Numbered from the stretch's first letter, positions 19,874-31,938 are shown. The stretch is 46,900 nucleotides of DNA from Streptomyces afghaniensis 772 (GCA_000415505.1 KE354464.1:1-46900); one strand, 5' to 3'. The notes: generated by a model from the sequence alone, not told the origin. Made by a program: numbers and translations.

Positions 19874-21895
19874 TCAGGCAGGGAATCCGGCGACCCGGAG
19901 AGCGTGCACGAGGTCCCAGCGGCGCTCGTCCGACACGCCCCGGGCGGCCTCCAGCAGGAGCGGTACGAGGGTCTGCGGACCGGGCTCGGCGCTGCGGGCC
20001 GCCTCCTCGGGGGTGCGTGCTCTGACGTACGCATCGAGCAGCACGCGCACCTCGCGGTGGCGCCCCTCGGCGACCAGTCCCAGGACGGCCTCTCCGATCT
20101 CGCCCGGGGGCCGGCCGGTCCCCTGCCGCAGGATCTGCTGCCCGTCGCCCGCGCGCCCGGCCGCACCCAGCGCGTCCGCGGCGGCGACCAGCCGCCCGGC
20201 GGGCAGCGAGCCGGCCTCCCAGAGCAGCGTCTGCCAGTCCGCACCGAGCCCGGCCCGCTCCAGCTCGTGCGCGAGCAGCGGAAACCGGGCCGGGGCCCAG
20301 GAGGCGGCCTCGACCAGCAGAGCGTGCGCCTCGCCGCTGCGCCCCTCCTTCCGCAGCCGCGCGAGGGCCTCGACGGCTTGCACGACGTCCCTCCGCTCGG
20401 CCACACCGACGTCCACGGCGCGCGGTTCCGCCCGCTCCTCCCCCACGGCTTCGGCGGCCCCGGCGAACCGCGCACCACGGGGCGTACGGCGGCCGGTCAC
20501 CGGGGCCGGGTCGGGAAGCAGCGGCACAGCAGCAGACGGCGCGACGACGGGCGCTGCGTCCTCCTCGACCATCCCGGCGAAACGGGCGCTGCCGCGGCGG
20601 CGTTTGCGTTGCTTGGGGGCGGGGGTTTCCGGGCCGGCGGCGGGTTCCCGGGTGGCGGCAGGCCCTCGGGGGGCGCTGGGTTCCCGGGGGGCGCTTGGTT
20701 CCTGGGTGGCGATGAGCTCAGGGCCGACTGCGGGTTCCGGTGTGGCCGTGGGTTCTGGCGCGGTGAGGGGTCCGGGGGCTGCTGGGGACGGAGCGGCGAC
20801 GGCGTCGGGTGTGCCGCCGGCTGTGGTTTTCCGGTAGGCGGCATGCTTCAGGTAGCCCGGATGTCCTGCCGAAGACTCGCCGTCCTGGGCATCGGGCCGC
20901 CCGGCCGGGTCCGCCTCGGCGTCCGGATGCCGGGGGGCGTGGCGACCGGCCGCACCCGGCACGCCTGACGCCGGGTCCTCGCGGTGCCAGGCCGTGTCAG
21001 GCGTCCCGGGGTCGTACGGGCCGCCCGGGGCCGATCGCATACGGCCGCTGTCCGGTATCGGGCCGTCAGGCGTGTACCCGTCGGCCCTTGCCGGTCGAGC
21101 ACCGCCCACCGCCGCACCAGAGCCTGCCCACCTGGCCGGTCCTGCTCGCGAAGACCCGTGCGCCGTACCAGGGCCCGTCTCCCTGCCCTGTCCTGCTCGC
21201 GAAGCCCCCTCCGCCGCCGCGAAGTCTCCGTCGTTCGGCCTGCGGCGCCACGCGCCCGACCAGGCAGCGTCGTCGCCCGGGGACCCACCGCCGCCATGTC
21301 CGCCTGAAGCCGCGCCCGCGCTGACGGGCACACCAGCGGCAGGTCCCGGCCTGCCGTCACCCCAAGCCCCGTGGAACACGCCCCGCTCGCGGCGGTCCAA
21401 GTCGGCCATCCGGGCCCGGAGTTCCGCGCAGCGCGCTGTCGCGCGCTCGTGGTCGTCGTGGGCCCAGGCGAGGTCGAGGCGGAGGGTGTCGGCCTCTTCG
21501 CGGGTGGCGGCGACGGCGAGGAGGCGGGTCAGTTCCGTCTGGCGCTCGGCGGCGTACTTCTGTTCGCGGAGCATGACGTCGAGCCGGTCCCCGAGGGCGT
21601 CACGGCCGCCGGGCCGGGCATCGTACGCAGCGAGCGCGGCGGCGTGCAGGGACCGGGCGCGTTCCGTCTCCGGGCCCGCGCCCCCCGGGCCGTACTGCCC
21701 GGCGAGGTCCTGCAACAGCGCCTCGACCACGTCCCACGGCGGCATCTCCCGACCGTCGAGACAGGCCCGCATGCCCTCGGGGTCACGCTGCCAGAACACC
21801 GCACACCAGCCCCCGGACGGGTCCAGGCGTGCCAGCAGACCGTCCAGGTAATGCGCGAACTCCCGTACTGCACTTGGGAGTCGATCCGCCGCCAT
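19874..21895 (-). CDS. Large low-complexity protein of unknown function (UL36-like in actinomycete annotations)
   Basis: 673 residues. The N-terminal ~190 residues look folded and helical (FAHYLDGLLARLDPSGGWCAVFWQ, then a charged, coiled-coil-like stretch). The middle is Gly/Pro/Ala/Glu-rich with repeated short blocks such as PREPSAPRGPAATREPA. The C-terminal ~200 residues are again folded-looking, with TPR-like helices (FPLLAHELERAGLGADWQ). Such proteins are often labelled 'UL36 very large tegument protein' in Streptomyces because of the Pro/Ala-rich middle, but that name carries no function. No signal peptide. ATG 21895 has GGGAG 8 nt upstream. Confidence 0.72.
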   Translation of the reverse strand: MAADRLPSAVREFAHYLDGLLARLDPSGGWCAVFWQRDPEGMRACLDGREMPPWDVVEALLQDLAGQYGPGGAGPETERARSLHAAALAAYDARPGGRDALGDRLDVMLREQKYAAERQTELTRLLAVAATREEADTLRLDLAWAHDDHERATARCAELRARMADLDRRERGVFHGAWGDGRPGPAAGVPVSAGAASGGHGGGGSPGDDAAWSGAWRRRPNDGDFAAAEGASRAGQGRETGPGTAHGSSRAGPARWAGSGAAVGGARPARADGYTPDGPIPDSGRMRSAPGGPYDPGTPDTAWHREDPASGVPGAAGRHAPRHPDAEADPAGRPDAQDGESSAGHPGYLKHAAYRKTTAGGTPDAVAAPSPAAPGPLTAPEPTATPEPAVGPELIATQEPSAPREPSAPRGPAATREPAAGPETPAPKQRKRRRGSARFAGMVEEDAAPVVAPSAAVPLLPDPAPVTGRRTPRGARFAGAAEAVGEERAEPRAVDVGVAERRDVVQAVEALARLRKEGRSGEAHALLVEAASWAPARFPLLAHELERAGLGADWQTLLWEAGSLPAGRLVAAADALGAAGRAGDGQQILRQGTGRPPGEIGEAVLGLVAEGRHREVRVLLDAYVRARTPEEAARSAEPGPQTLVPLLLEAARGVSDERRWDLVHALRVAGFPA

Positions 21896-22006
21896 CGCTC
21901 AACTCCCGCCCGACCGGACACTCCGCCCAGTAGGCAACACCAGTCGTGTTACAGCCGTGCTACGGGGAGTTTTCACACGCGGCGCAGGAGCCTCAGCACT
22001 CCCTCG

Positions 22007-22258
22007 TCAGACCGGCACCAGCACGCACCGCCCGGCCAGCTCGTCCATCGACAGCCCGAGCGCGCCCGCCAGCGCGGCCACGGTGAAGAAGGCCGGGGTC
22101 GGAGCCCGCCTGGTCTCGATCTTCCGGAGCGTCTCCGGGGAGATGCCCGCGCTCGCCGCGACCTCCGCCATGCTCCGGTCGCCACGCGCCTCACGCAGCA
22201 GCCGGCCGAGCCGTTCGCCGCGTTCGCGCTCTTCTGGGGTGAGAGGGGTGCGCACCAT
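22007..22258 (-). CDS. Small XRE-family helix-turn-helix regulator
   Basis: An 83-residue one-domain protein. The HTH runs from about residue 14 to 70: LGRLLREARGDRSMAEVAAS, then ISPETLRKIETRRAPTP and ALGLSMDELAG. The gene is divergent from the methionine aminopeptidase with only 32 bp between start codons. That gap contains the palindrome ATACCGGTAT, a likely binding site for this protein. On its own strand TAGAAT (22265-22270) sits 6 nt before the ATG, so the transcript may begin at the start codon. No Shine-Dalgarno is visible, in agreement with a leaderless mRNA. Confidence 0.85.
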   Translation of the reverse strand: MVRTPLTPEERERGERLGRLLREARGDRSMAEVAASAGISPETLRKIETRRAPTPAFFTVAALAGALGLSMDELAGRCVLVPV

Positions 22259-22290
22259 GCCCCGATTCTAATACCGGTATAATAATTGGC
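22259..22290. promoter_or_regulatory. Shared divergent promoter with palindromic operator, both transcripts probably leaderless
   Basis: The 32-bp gap holds the perfect palindrome ATACCGGTAT (22271-22280). On the plus strand TATAAT at 22278-22283 lies 7 nt before ATG 22291; on the minus strand TAGAAT at 22265-22270 lies 6 nt before ATG 22258. Each -10 spacing puts the transcription start at or next to the A of the start codon. The operator overlaps or abuts both -10 boxes, so one bound regulator could shut off both genes. Confidence 0.65.
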
Positions 22291-23058
22291 ATGGTTGAGC
22301 TGAAGACCGATGTGTCGATCGATGCGATGTACGAGGCGGGCCAGGTCGTCGCCCGCGCCCTGACGGCCGCGCAGAAGGCCGCTGACGTGGGCGTCTCCCT
22401 GTTGGAGCTGGACGAGGTGGCGCATGACGTGCTGCGCGAGGCCGGCGCGACCTCGCCCTTCCTCGGCTACCGGCCGACCTTCGCACCGACCCCCTTCCCC
22501 GCCGTCCTCTGCGTCTCGGTCAACGACGCGATCGTGCACGGCATCCCGACCCGCTACCGGCTGCGCGACGGCGACCTGGTCTCCATCGACTTCGGCGCGG
22601 AACTGGGCGGCTGGGTCGGCGACTCGGCGCTCAGCTTCGTCGTGGGTACCCCGCGCCCGGCCGACCTGCGCCTGATCGAGACCGCCGAGCGGGCCCTCGC
22701 GGCCGGCATCGAGGCCGCCGTCGTCGGCAACCGCATCGGCGACATCGCCCACGCGATCGGCACCGTCTGCCGCGCCGCGGGCTACGGCATCCCCGACGGT
22801 TTCGGCGGCCACGGCATCGGCCGCCGGATGCACGAGGACCCCGGCGTGCCGAACGAGGGCAGGCCAGGGCGCGGGATGCGCCTGAGGCACGGCATGGCGC
22901 TGGCGATCGAACCCATGGTCATCGCGGGCGGCATCGACACCTTCCACGCGGCTCCCGACGGCTGGACCCTGATGACGGACGACGGCTCCCGCGCGGCTCA
23001 CGCGGAGCACACGGTGGCGATCACGGACGCGGGCCCGAGGATCCTGACCGCGCGCTGA
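22291..23058 (+). CDS. map: Type I methionine aminopeptidase
   Basis: A 255-residue enzyme that removes initiator Met from new proteins. The five metal ligands are seen in order: D100 (SIDFGAE), D111 (VGDSAL), H174 (GGHGIGRRMHEDP), E207 (AIEPM) and E239 (AEHTV); H83 (IVHGIP) is the substrate-side His. Actinomycetes usually have more than one map gene, and this one is not beside ribosomal genes. It is probably the accessory copy under control of the divergent XRE regulator. There is no Shine-Dalgarno, and the ATG lies 7 nt after a TATAAT box. The sequence ITDAGPRILT at the end is the usual family terminus. Confidence 0.92.
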   Translation: MVELKTDVSIDAMYEAGQVVARALTAAQKAADVGVSLLELDEVAHDVLREAGATSPFLGYRPTFAPTPFPAVLCVSVNDAIVHGIPTRYRLRDGDLVSIDFGAELGGWVGDSALSFVVGTPRPADLRLIETAERALAAGIEAAVVGNRIGDIAHAIGTVCRAAGYGIPDGFGGHGIGRRMHEDPGVPNEGRPGRGMRLRHGMALAIEPMVIAGGIDTFHAAPDGWTLMTDDGSRAAHAEHTVAITDAGPRILTAR

Positions 23059-23259
23059 GATCATCCCGACCGCACGCCGAGACCTGCCGGGATTACCCGG
23101 GTACGCCCCGAAGGTGCCCCTTGTCCGCGATCGTGCGAAGGTGTTCTACGAGCGCGCCCCAGGTGTAACGGGCTGCCACCCGGGTTACCCGACCCCGGCA
23201 CGTCGACCAGCGAGGGCGTCCCCCGCCCGCGCGCCGGGGACGCCGGGAACGGAAGGCCC
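23059..23259 (+). promoter_or_regulatory. clpC-like gene upstream region with repeated ACCCGGGT palindromes and a ClgR-like box
   Basis: TACCCGGGTA (23094-23103) and ACCCGGGT (23178-23185, extended by CGGGTTACCCG at 23181-23191) are palindromes sharing an 8-bp core, 83-84 bp apart. Between them GTCCGCG-5N-GCG (23123-23137) resembles the ClgR consensus GTTCGCT-5N-GCG with two mismatches. ClgR activates clp genes in actinomycetes, so the match is plausible but weak. Confidence 0.35.
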
Positions 23260-25791
<2,532 letters not shown>

Positions 25792-25829
25792 AGGGGCGCG
25801 GGGAACTGCGCGACCAGCCCCCACGCACC
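25792..25829 (+). repeat. Streptomyces intergenic repeat / hairpin after the clpC-like gene
   Basis: It begins at the TGA of the unfoldase gene: AGGGGCGCGGGGAACTGCGC, then GACCAGCCCCCACGCACC. GGGGC (25793-25797) pairs with GCCCC (25817-25821), and inner CGCG halves pair too. It is the same family as the element at 14928-14988 and sits between convergent genes, where it probably terminates transcription. Confidence 0.65.
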
Positions 25830-25841
25830 GTCAGACGGGAC

Positions 25842-27647
25842 TCAACGCACAGGCCGCACCACCATCGCCGACCCACCACCCCGTCGCACAGTCTCTGCCG
25901 CGGCGAGCCACTTACCACCAGGCAACCGCTGAACCCCCGTAGCCGCACCGATCTCCGGGTTCAGCTTGAAGGAGTGCCCGATCGCCTCCAGCTGCTTCCG
26001 CAACCCGGCGTTGTCGTACAGCCCCGGTTCCAGCTCGGTCTGCGCAGCATTGCGCTGACTGGCCCGGGGCGCGGCGATCGCGTCCACCAGCGGCAACCCC
26101 CGGTCGAGGAACCCGACCAGCGTCTGCAGAACGGTCGTGATGATGGTCGCGCCACCGGGCGACCCGAGCGCCACCACGGGCCTGTCGTGCCGGTCGAGGA
26201 CGATCGTCGGCGAGATCGACGACCGCGGCCGCTTCCCCGGCCCCGGCAGGTTCGGGTCGTGCACGGCGGGATTCGCGGGGGTGAAGGAGAAGTCCGTCAG
26301 CTCGTTGTTGAGGAGGAACCCCCGCCCCGGCACGGTGATCCCGCTGCCACCCGTCTGCTCGATGGTGAGCGTGTAGGCGACGACGTTCCCCCACTTGTCG
26401 GCCACCGTCAGATGCGTCGTGCTGTCGCCCTCGTACGTCGTCGGAGCGGCCGTACCGCCGGAGGCACACCGCTCGGGATCGCGCGGATCACCCGGCGCCA
26501 GCGGACTCTTCAGTACCGCGTCGTCCTTGATCAGACACTCGCGTGAGTCGGCGAACCGCTGCGACAGCAGTTCCTTGGTCGGTACGTCCTCGAAGGCCGG
26601 GTCGCCCACCCAGCGGCCCCGGTCCGCGAAGGCGATCCGACTGGCCTCGATGTAGCGGTGCAGGTACTGCGCCTGGCTCGCCTTCGACAGGTCGGTCCGC
26701 TCCAGGATGTTGAGCGCCTCGCCGACGGTCGTACCCCCGGAGGAGGACGGCGCCATGGAGTAGACGCCGAGGCCGCGGTACGAGGACCTGGTGGGTGTCT
26801 GGGGCTTGGCGCGGTAGGCGGCCAGGTCCCTCTCGGAGAGGTCGCCGGGGCGGGCGTTCCAGCCCGAGGCGGGGTCCACGGGCGGCTTGTTGACCGTGTC
26901 GACGATGTCCCGGCCGATGTCACCGCGGTAGAGGGCGCCGACGCCCTTGCGGGCCAGTTCCGCGTAGGTGCGGGCGAGGTCGGGGTTCTTGAAGGTGGAG
27001 CCGACGACGGGGAGCCGTCCGCCGGGCAGGAACAGTTCGGCGGTGTCCGGGAAGTAGCGGAAGCGGGTCTCGTTGGACGCCGTCTGCGAGCGGAAGGTCT
27101 CGTCGACGGTGAAGCCGTCACGGGCGAGGCGCTCGGCCGGCTTCAGGACGCTCGCGAGCGGCTTGCTGCCCCACTTGTCCAGTGCCGTCTGCCAGGTGGC
27201 GGGCGTGCCCGGGGTGCCGACGCTCAGGCCGCTGCTGACGGCCTGGGCGAAGGGGACGGGCTTGCCGTTCTCGACGAACAGGTTCTTGTCGGCGGTCAGC
27301 GGGGCTCTCTCGCGGCCGTCGATGGTGCGGACCGTGCGGGACTTGGCGTCGTAGTAGACGAAGTAGCCGCCTCCGCCGACCCCGGCCGAGTAGGGCTCGG
27401 TGACACCGAGCGCGGCGGCCGTGGCGACGGCCGCGTCGACGGCGTTGCCGCCCTTGCGCAGGACCTCGATCCCGGCGGCCGAGGCGTCCCGGTCGACGCT
27501 GGAGACGGCACCGCCGTAGCCGACGGCCAGGGGCGTTTTCTCACCGCCGGTGCGCTGCGCGGTGGGTGGCGCCGCCGCTCCCACCGACACCACCACGGCG
27601 GCCGAAACCGCCAGGACCGTCAGATTCCGTGCCACAGGGCGACGCAT
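25842..27647 (-). CDS. ggt: Secreted gamma-glutamyltransferase
   Basis: A 601-residue precursor with a signal peptide (MRRPVARNLTVLAVSAAVVV...). The large subunit has GGNAVDAAVATAAALGVTEPYSAGVGGGGYFVYY and a substrate Arg in IDGRERAP. The autoprocessing nucleophile is T410 in YEGDSTTHLTVADKWGN, and the oxyanion/lid region is LGSPGGATII. It hydrolyses or transfers gamma-glutamyl groups from glutathione-like or poly-glutamate substrates outside the cell. ATG 27647 is chosen because GGAGG lies 5 nt upstream; GTG 27653 would abut that site. It is intact, unlike the cytosolic homologue at 6731-8556. Confidence 0.92.
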   Translation of the reverse strand: MRRPVARNLTVLAVSAAVVVSVGAAAPPTAQRTGGEKTPLAVGYGGAVSSVDRDASAAGIEVLRKGGNAVDAAVATAAALGVTEPYSAGVGGGGYFVYYDAKSRTVRTIDGRERAPLTADKNLFVENGKPVPFAQAVSSGLSVGTPGTPATWQTALDKWGSKPLASVLKPAERLARDGFTVDETFRSQTASNETRFRYFPDTAELFLPGGRLPVVGSTFKNPDLARTYAELARKGVGALYRGDIGRDIVDTVNKPPVDPASGWNARPGDLSERDLAAYRAKPQTPTRSSYRGLGVYSMAPSSSGGTTVGEALNILERTDLSKASQAQYLHRYIEASRIAFADRGRWVGDPAFEDVPTKELLSQRFADSRECLIKDDAVLKSPLAPGDPRDPERCASGGTAAPTTYEGDSTTHLTVADKWGNVVAYTLTIEQTGGSGITVPGRGFLLNNELTDFSFTPANPAVHDPNLPGPGKRPRSSISPTIVLDRHDRPVVALGSPGGATIITTVLQTLVGFLDRGLPLVDAIAAPRASQRNAAQTELEPGLYDNAGLRKQLEAIGHSFKLNPEIGAATGVQRLPGGKWLAAAETVRRGGGSAMVVRPVR

Positions 27648-27752
27648 CCGCACCTCCAGTCAAAGGCCGTCCGCGCAGCTTAATTCATCGCCATGGCCGC
27701 GTCAGGAAGGCGTCGAACACCGGTGCGTCGGGGCCCGCTACCATGCGCGCCC

Positions 27753-28517
27753 ATGAATGACGACGTGCGCAACATCGTCCTGGGCGTGGTCGCGGCGGGC
27801 ATCAGCGCCGCGCTCGGCTGGGTGACCCGCACCTACTTGTGGAGGCGCAAGCTCCGCCGGAAGCAGGCCTTCTTCGGACTGCCCGACAACTCGGAATCGC
27901 TGCTGGTGGTGAACCGGGGTGCCGGGGGTCCCGAGTTCGCCGTGATGCGCTACGACGTGTTCGCGCTGCTCGAACTCGCGGCGCTGATCAAGGACTGCAA
28001 CGCCCACGCCCAGATCCTTCCGCACGACACGGCACGTCAGGGGTTCGGTGAGCGCACCGAGTTCTGCGTGGGCGGCCCGGCGTCCAATCGCCGGATGGCG
28101 GCGCACCTGTCCTCCCTGCTGCCCGGTGTGCGGGTCAACGTCGACGCCGAACCGAGCCCGGACCGGGGCTCGTTCCTGGTCGGCTCCGAGCGCTACCGCG
28201 TGGAGAACGGCAAGGAGGAGTACGCGCTGCTCGCCCGGCTCACGGCGGAGCGGAGCCAGCACACCCGTCCCGTCTTCCTGTTCTGCGGCCAGACGTCGAT
28301 CACCAACCAGGCCACCACCCGCTATCTCGCCCGCCATCACGAGCGCCTGTCCCGCAAGTACGGCAACAACTCGTTCGTGCTGCTGCTGAAGGTGATCAAC
28401 TCGCAGGCGTACGGGCCGGACGTCGTCGAAATGGTGGCGGACGTGACGCGCGCGGCCCAGGCCCCGCTGCCCGCCGCGGCGACGGCGGCTCCACGGGGAA
28501 ACCACCGGGCCTCCTGA
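27753..28517 (+). CDS. Membrane-anchored protein of unknown function
   Basis: 254 residues. One N-terminal membrane segment (about residues 7-27, IVLGVVAAGISAALGWVTRTY) is followed by a basic stretch (RRKLRRKQ), so the bulk should be cytosolic. The soluble part has SLLVVNRGAGGPEFAVMRYD near 50 and VGGPASNRRMAAHLSSLLPG near 108, then VFLFCGQTSITNQATTRYLA. The conserved-looking GGPxSN motif and small hydrophobic strands suggest an alpha/beta domain, but I do not recognise the family. The ATG at 27753 keeps the positive-inside rule; an earlier in-frame start would add an Arg-rich tail. Confidence 0.65.
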   Translation: MNDDVRNIVLGVVAAGISAALGWVTRTYLWRRKLRRKQAFFGLPDNSESLLVVNRGAGGPEFAVMRYDVFALLELAALIKDCNAHAQILPHDTARQGFGERTEFCVGGPASNRRMAAHLSSLLPGVRVNVDAEPSPDRGSFLVGSERYRVENGKEEYALLARLTAERSQHTRPVFLFCGQTSITNQATTRYLARHHERLSRKYGNNSFVLLLKVINSQAYGPDVVEMVADVTRAAQAPLPAAATAAPRGNHRAS

Positions 28518-28554
28518 AGTTCTCCACTACTCAACAATCGTTACTGCCACGTAA

Positions 28555-28594
28555 CTTACCGACGGGTTACCACTGGTAAGGGGGCAAGGTTACC
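28555..28594 (+). promoter_or_regulatory. Clustered TTACC boxes upstream of the secreted hydrolase
   Basis: CTTACC (28555-28560), GTTACC (28566-28571), the inverted CTTACC (28575-28580 as GGTAAG) and GTTACC (28589-28594) fall within 40 bp, the first two 11 bp apart. They lie 40-80 bp before the GTG start at 28635, at promoter distance. The regulator is unknown. Confidence 0.35.
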
Positions 28595-28634
28595 GTCTGG
28601 TCACTTTGCCACTGACACGAGTGAGGAGTGACCC

Positions 28635-30203
28635 GTGGGACACCACCGCAAGGCCCTGCGCACCACCGCCGTAGGCGCCGTCTCGGCGACCCTGGTCGCC
28701 GGCACCGCCCTCGGACTCGCCCCCACCGCACAGGCGGCGCCGAACCCGGTCCGGTTCGTCGACATCGCGGGCGACGGCGGCACCGTCCTCAAGGCCAACG
28801 TCGTCACCCCGGCCGGCGCCGACGGCACCCGCCGCTACCCGCTGCTCGTCATGCCCACGAGCTGGGGCCTGCCCCAGGTCGAGTACCTGGCCCAGGCTCA
28901 GAAGCTCGCCGACTCCGGGTACGTCGTCGTCACCTACAACGTGCGCGGCTTCTGGCAGTCGGGCGGCGAGATAGAAGTCGCGGGCCCACCCGACGTGGCC
29001 GACGCCTCGAAGGTCATCGACTGGGCGCTCGCCCACACCCCCTCGGACGCCGGGCACGTCGGCATGGCGGGCGTCTCCTACGGCGCCGGCATCAGCCTGC
29101 TCACCGCTGCCCACGACAAGCGCGTCAAGGCCGTCGCCTCGCTGAGCGGCTGGGCCGACCTGATCGACTCGATCTACTCCGGGCGCACCCAGCACGTCCA
29201 GGCGGCCGCCCTGCTGGACGGCGCGAGCGTGGTGACGGGCCGGCAGAGCGCCGAACTCCGGCAGACCTTCGACGACTTCTACGCCTCCAACCTGGCGAAG
29301 GAACCGGAGCTCGTCGCCTGGGGGAAGAAACGTTCCGCCGCGACCTACGTCGACCAGATCAACAAGAACGGCGCGGCGATCATGCTCGCCAACGCCTGGG
29401 GCGACACGGTCTTCCCGCCCAACCAGTACGCCGACTTCTACGAGAAGCTGACCGGCCCCAAGCGGCTGGAGATGCGGCCCGGGGACCACGCCACCGCCGA
29501 GCTGACCGGCCTGTTCGGGCTGCCCAACGACGTGTGGCAGGACACCGAGCGCTGGTTCGACCACTACCTGCGGGGCGAGGACAACGGCATCGACCGGGAG
29601 CAGCCCGTCCAGCTCAAGTCCCGCTCCGCGGGCGGCTACGAGGGCTACCCCGACTGGAAGTCGGCCGGCGCGACACACCGGAAGCTCGCCCTCGCGGGCA
29701 CGACCACGATCCGTACCAACGTGAACTCGGGGGCCGACGGCGGAGTCGTCTTCCTGTCCAGCATCCTCGACCAGGTGGCCCAGCTGCCCCCGATGGCCTC
29801 GATCCCCCTGATCCCCCGCCGCTGGGCCGCCGTATGGCAGTCGGAGAAGTACGCCACGGCCCAACGGGTGCGCGGAACGGCGAAGTTGCACACGACCCTC
29901 ACCCCGACCAAGGAGAGCGGCACCCTCGTCGCCTACCTGTACGACGTGGGGCCGCTCGGCCTCGGCAAGCTGGTCACCAACGCGCCGTACACCTTCCACG
30001 GGCGCACCCCCGGAAAGCCGTTCGGCGTCGACCTGGAGCTGTACTCCACGGCCTACGACGTCCCGGCCGGGCATCGCCTCGCCCTGGTCGTCGACACGGT
30101 CGACCCGCTCTACATCGAGCACAACCCGTCCGGCGCGCAGCTGACCTTCTCCTCGCCGGCGAACGACCCGTCGTACGTGTCGGTTCCGCTGCGCGAGCAG
30201 TGA
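28635..30203 (+). CDS. Secreted CocE/NonD (X-Pro dipeptidyl-peptidase S15-like) hydrolase
   Basis: A 522-residue exported alpha/beta hydrolase. The signal peptide ends near residue 35 (LAPTAQA-AP). The nucleophile is S148 in GVSYGAG, the acid D257 in AWGDTVFPP and the base H285 in RPGDHATAEL. A C-terminal beta-sandwich-like domain (LHTTLTPTKESGTLVAYLYD ... PAGHRLALVVDTVDP) is typical of the CocE/S15 family, which cleaves X-Pro peptides, cephalosporin or cocaine esters. GTG 28635 has GAGGAG upstream with normal spacing. Its natural substrate is unknown; a secreted peptidase role is likeliest. Confidence 0.87.
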   Translation: MGHHRKALRTTAVGAVSATLVAGTALGLAPTAQAAPNPVRFVDIAGDGGTVLKANVVTPAGADGTRRYPLLVMPTSWGLPQVEYLAQAQKLADSGYVVVTYNVRGFWQSGGEIEVAGPPDVADASKVIDWALAHTPSDAGHVGMAGVSYGAGISLLTAAHDKRVKAVASLSGWADLIDSIYSGRTQHVQAAALLDGASVVTGRQSAELRQTFDDFYASNLAKEPELVAWGKKRSAATYVDQINKNGAAIMLANAWGDTVFPPNQYADFYEKLTGPKRLEMRPGDHATAELTGLFGLPNDVWQDTERWFDHYLRGEDNGIDREQPVQLKSRSAGGYEGYPDWKSAGATHRKLALAGTTTIRTNVNSGADGGVVFLSSILDQVAQLPPMASIPLIPRRWAAVWQSEKYATAQRVRGTAKLHTTLTPTKESGTLVAYLYDVGPLGLGKLVTNAPYTFHGRTPGKPFGVDLELYSTAYDVPAGHRLALVVDTVDPLYIEHNPSGAQLTFSSPANDPSYVSVPLREQ

Positions 30204-30245
30204 TCTCCGGCTGCCGCCGGACGGGCCTGGCCGATGTGAACCGCC

Positions 30246-30274
30246 GCCCCCGTGGCCGACAGGGCCGTGGGGGC
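30246..30274 (+). terminator. Hairpin terminator between convergent genes
   Basis: GCCCCC (30246-30251) pairs with GGGGGC (30269-30274), and the inner GGCC halves also pair. It lies 43 bp after the hydrolase stop and before the convergent ABC ATPase. Without a T-run, this is the form common in Streptomyces. Confidence 0.5.
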
Positions 30275-30426
30275 CGCACCCGGTGGGAATGGCCCGCGGA
30301 CCGGGCGGGCGGTCTGCTCATCCCGGGCGGGATCGGCGGAATTCGGCGAAGTCCCCCTCTCCGACAGGGATGAAGGGCACATCGTAGTCGAGGTCCGATG
30401 CGATGAGCCGTCCGGTGCCTGCCCGT

Positions 30427-31170
<744 letters not shown>

Positions 31171-31264
31171 GCTCAGCCCTACTCACTCTCAGCTGTGTGG
31201 TGGTTGCCGCAACGTATCCAGGCAAGATCGGACTTGTCGGGCGACACGCACTTTTCGATCATTA

Positions 31265-31278
31265 GCCGTATTTACGGC
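31265..31278. promoter_or_regulatory. Perfect 14-bp palindrome upstream of the ABC ATPase gene
   Basis: GCCGTA-TT-TACGGC, fully symmetric, lies 95-108 bp upstream of ATG 31170 in a locally AT-rich patch and 33 bp after the stop of the 31311-31718 gene. It may be a dimeric-repressor operator. Confidence 0.4.
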
Positions 31279-31310
31279 GAACTTTGGGCCAATGGTTGCG
31301 GCCATGGGGC

Positions 31311-31718
31311 TCACGACTCCGCGACTTCCGCGTACAGCTGGGACAGCTCGGGCACTCCGTTCGCGGCCCACTCGTGACCGGAGTCCACGACGTCGAACTC
31401 CCGGCCGGAGGCGAGCCGCACGACGGGCTGCCCGTCGTGCCGGATCTCCCAGGCGGCTCCCGGGACGGTGCGCACGATGACGGTGCCCAGGTAGAGCCCG
31501 GCGTCGTTGCCGAGCCAGGTCAGGGTCTCCTCGTCGTCCCGCCAGAGCGGCACGAGCTGGTCCAGTGCCTCCAGCGAGACCGCCGAGTCGTCCAGCCGGA
31601 CACCCGCCCGGGACGCCTGGGAACGGAGCAGTTCACACTCGGCGAGGAGTTCCGCGATGCCTGCCGGATCGGGCACCCCGAGCTTCCGGCGCCGGTTGCC
31701 CAGGAAAGGGATGTTCAT
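31311..31718 (-). CDS. Conserved small hypothetical protein
   Basis: A 135-residue soluble protein, MNIPFLGNRRRKLGVPDPAG then a helical acidic segment (ELLAECELLRSQASRAGVRLDDSAVSLEALDQL) and a beta-rich end (WLGNDAGLYLGTVIVRTVPGAAWEIR). I think it belongs to a Streptomyces-specific unknown family, possibly DUF6278, but I am not sure. No catalytic motif or membrane segment is seen. Confidence 0.6.
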   Translation of the reverse strand: MNIPFLGNRRRKLGVPDPAGIAELLAECELLRSQASRAGVRLDDSAVSLEALDQLVPLWRDDEETLTWLGNDAGLYLGTVIVRTVPGAAWEIRHDGQPVVRLASGREFDVVDSGHEWAANGVPELSQLYAEVAES

Positions 31719-31938
31719 ACGTCCAGCGTGTCATTCGTACCACCGTACGCACCACAGGCGCGCGGGCTCGTCGGTTCCTGACGAGTTCACGCCGAGTTCG
31801 CGCACGGCTCGTTGACGGGTCCCTGAAGTCTCCCTAGTTTCACCAGGCGTCGTGCGTCTCGGCTTTCGTCGTGTCTTCTGTTCCGTCCCTGCGTTTCGTC
31901 TTGGTTCGTCGTGTGTCGATGAGCGGGAGGAGTCGGCC

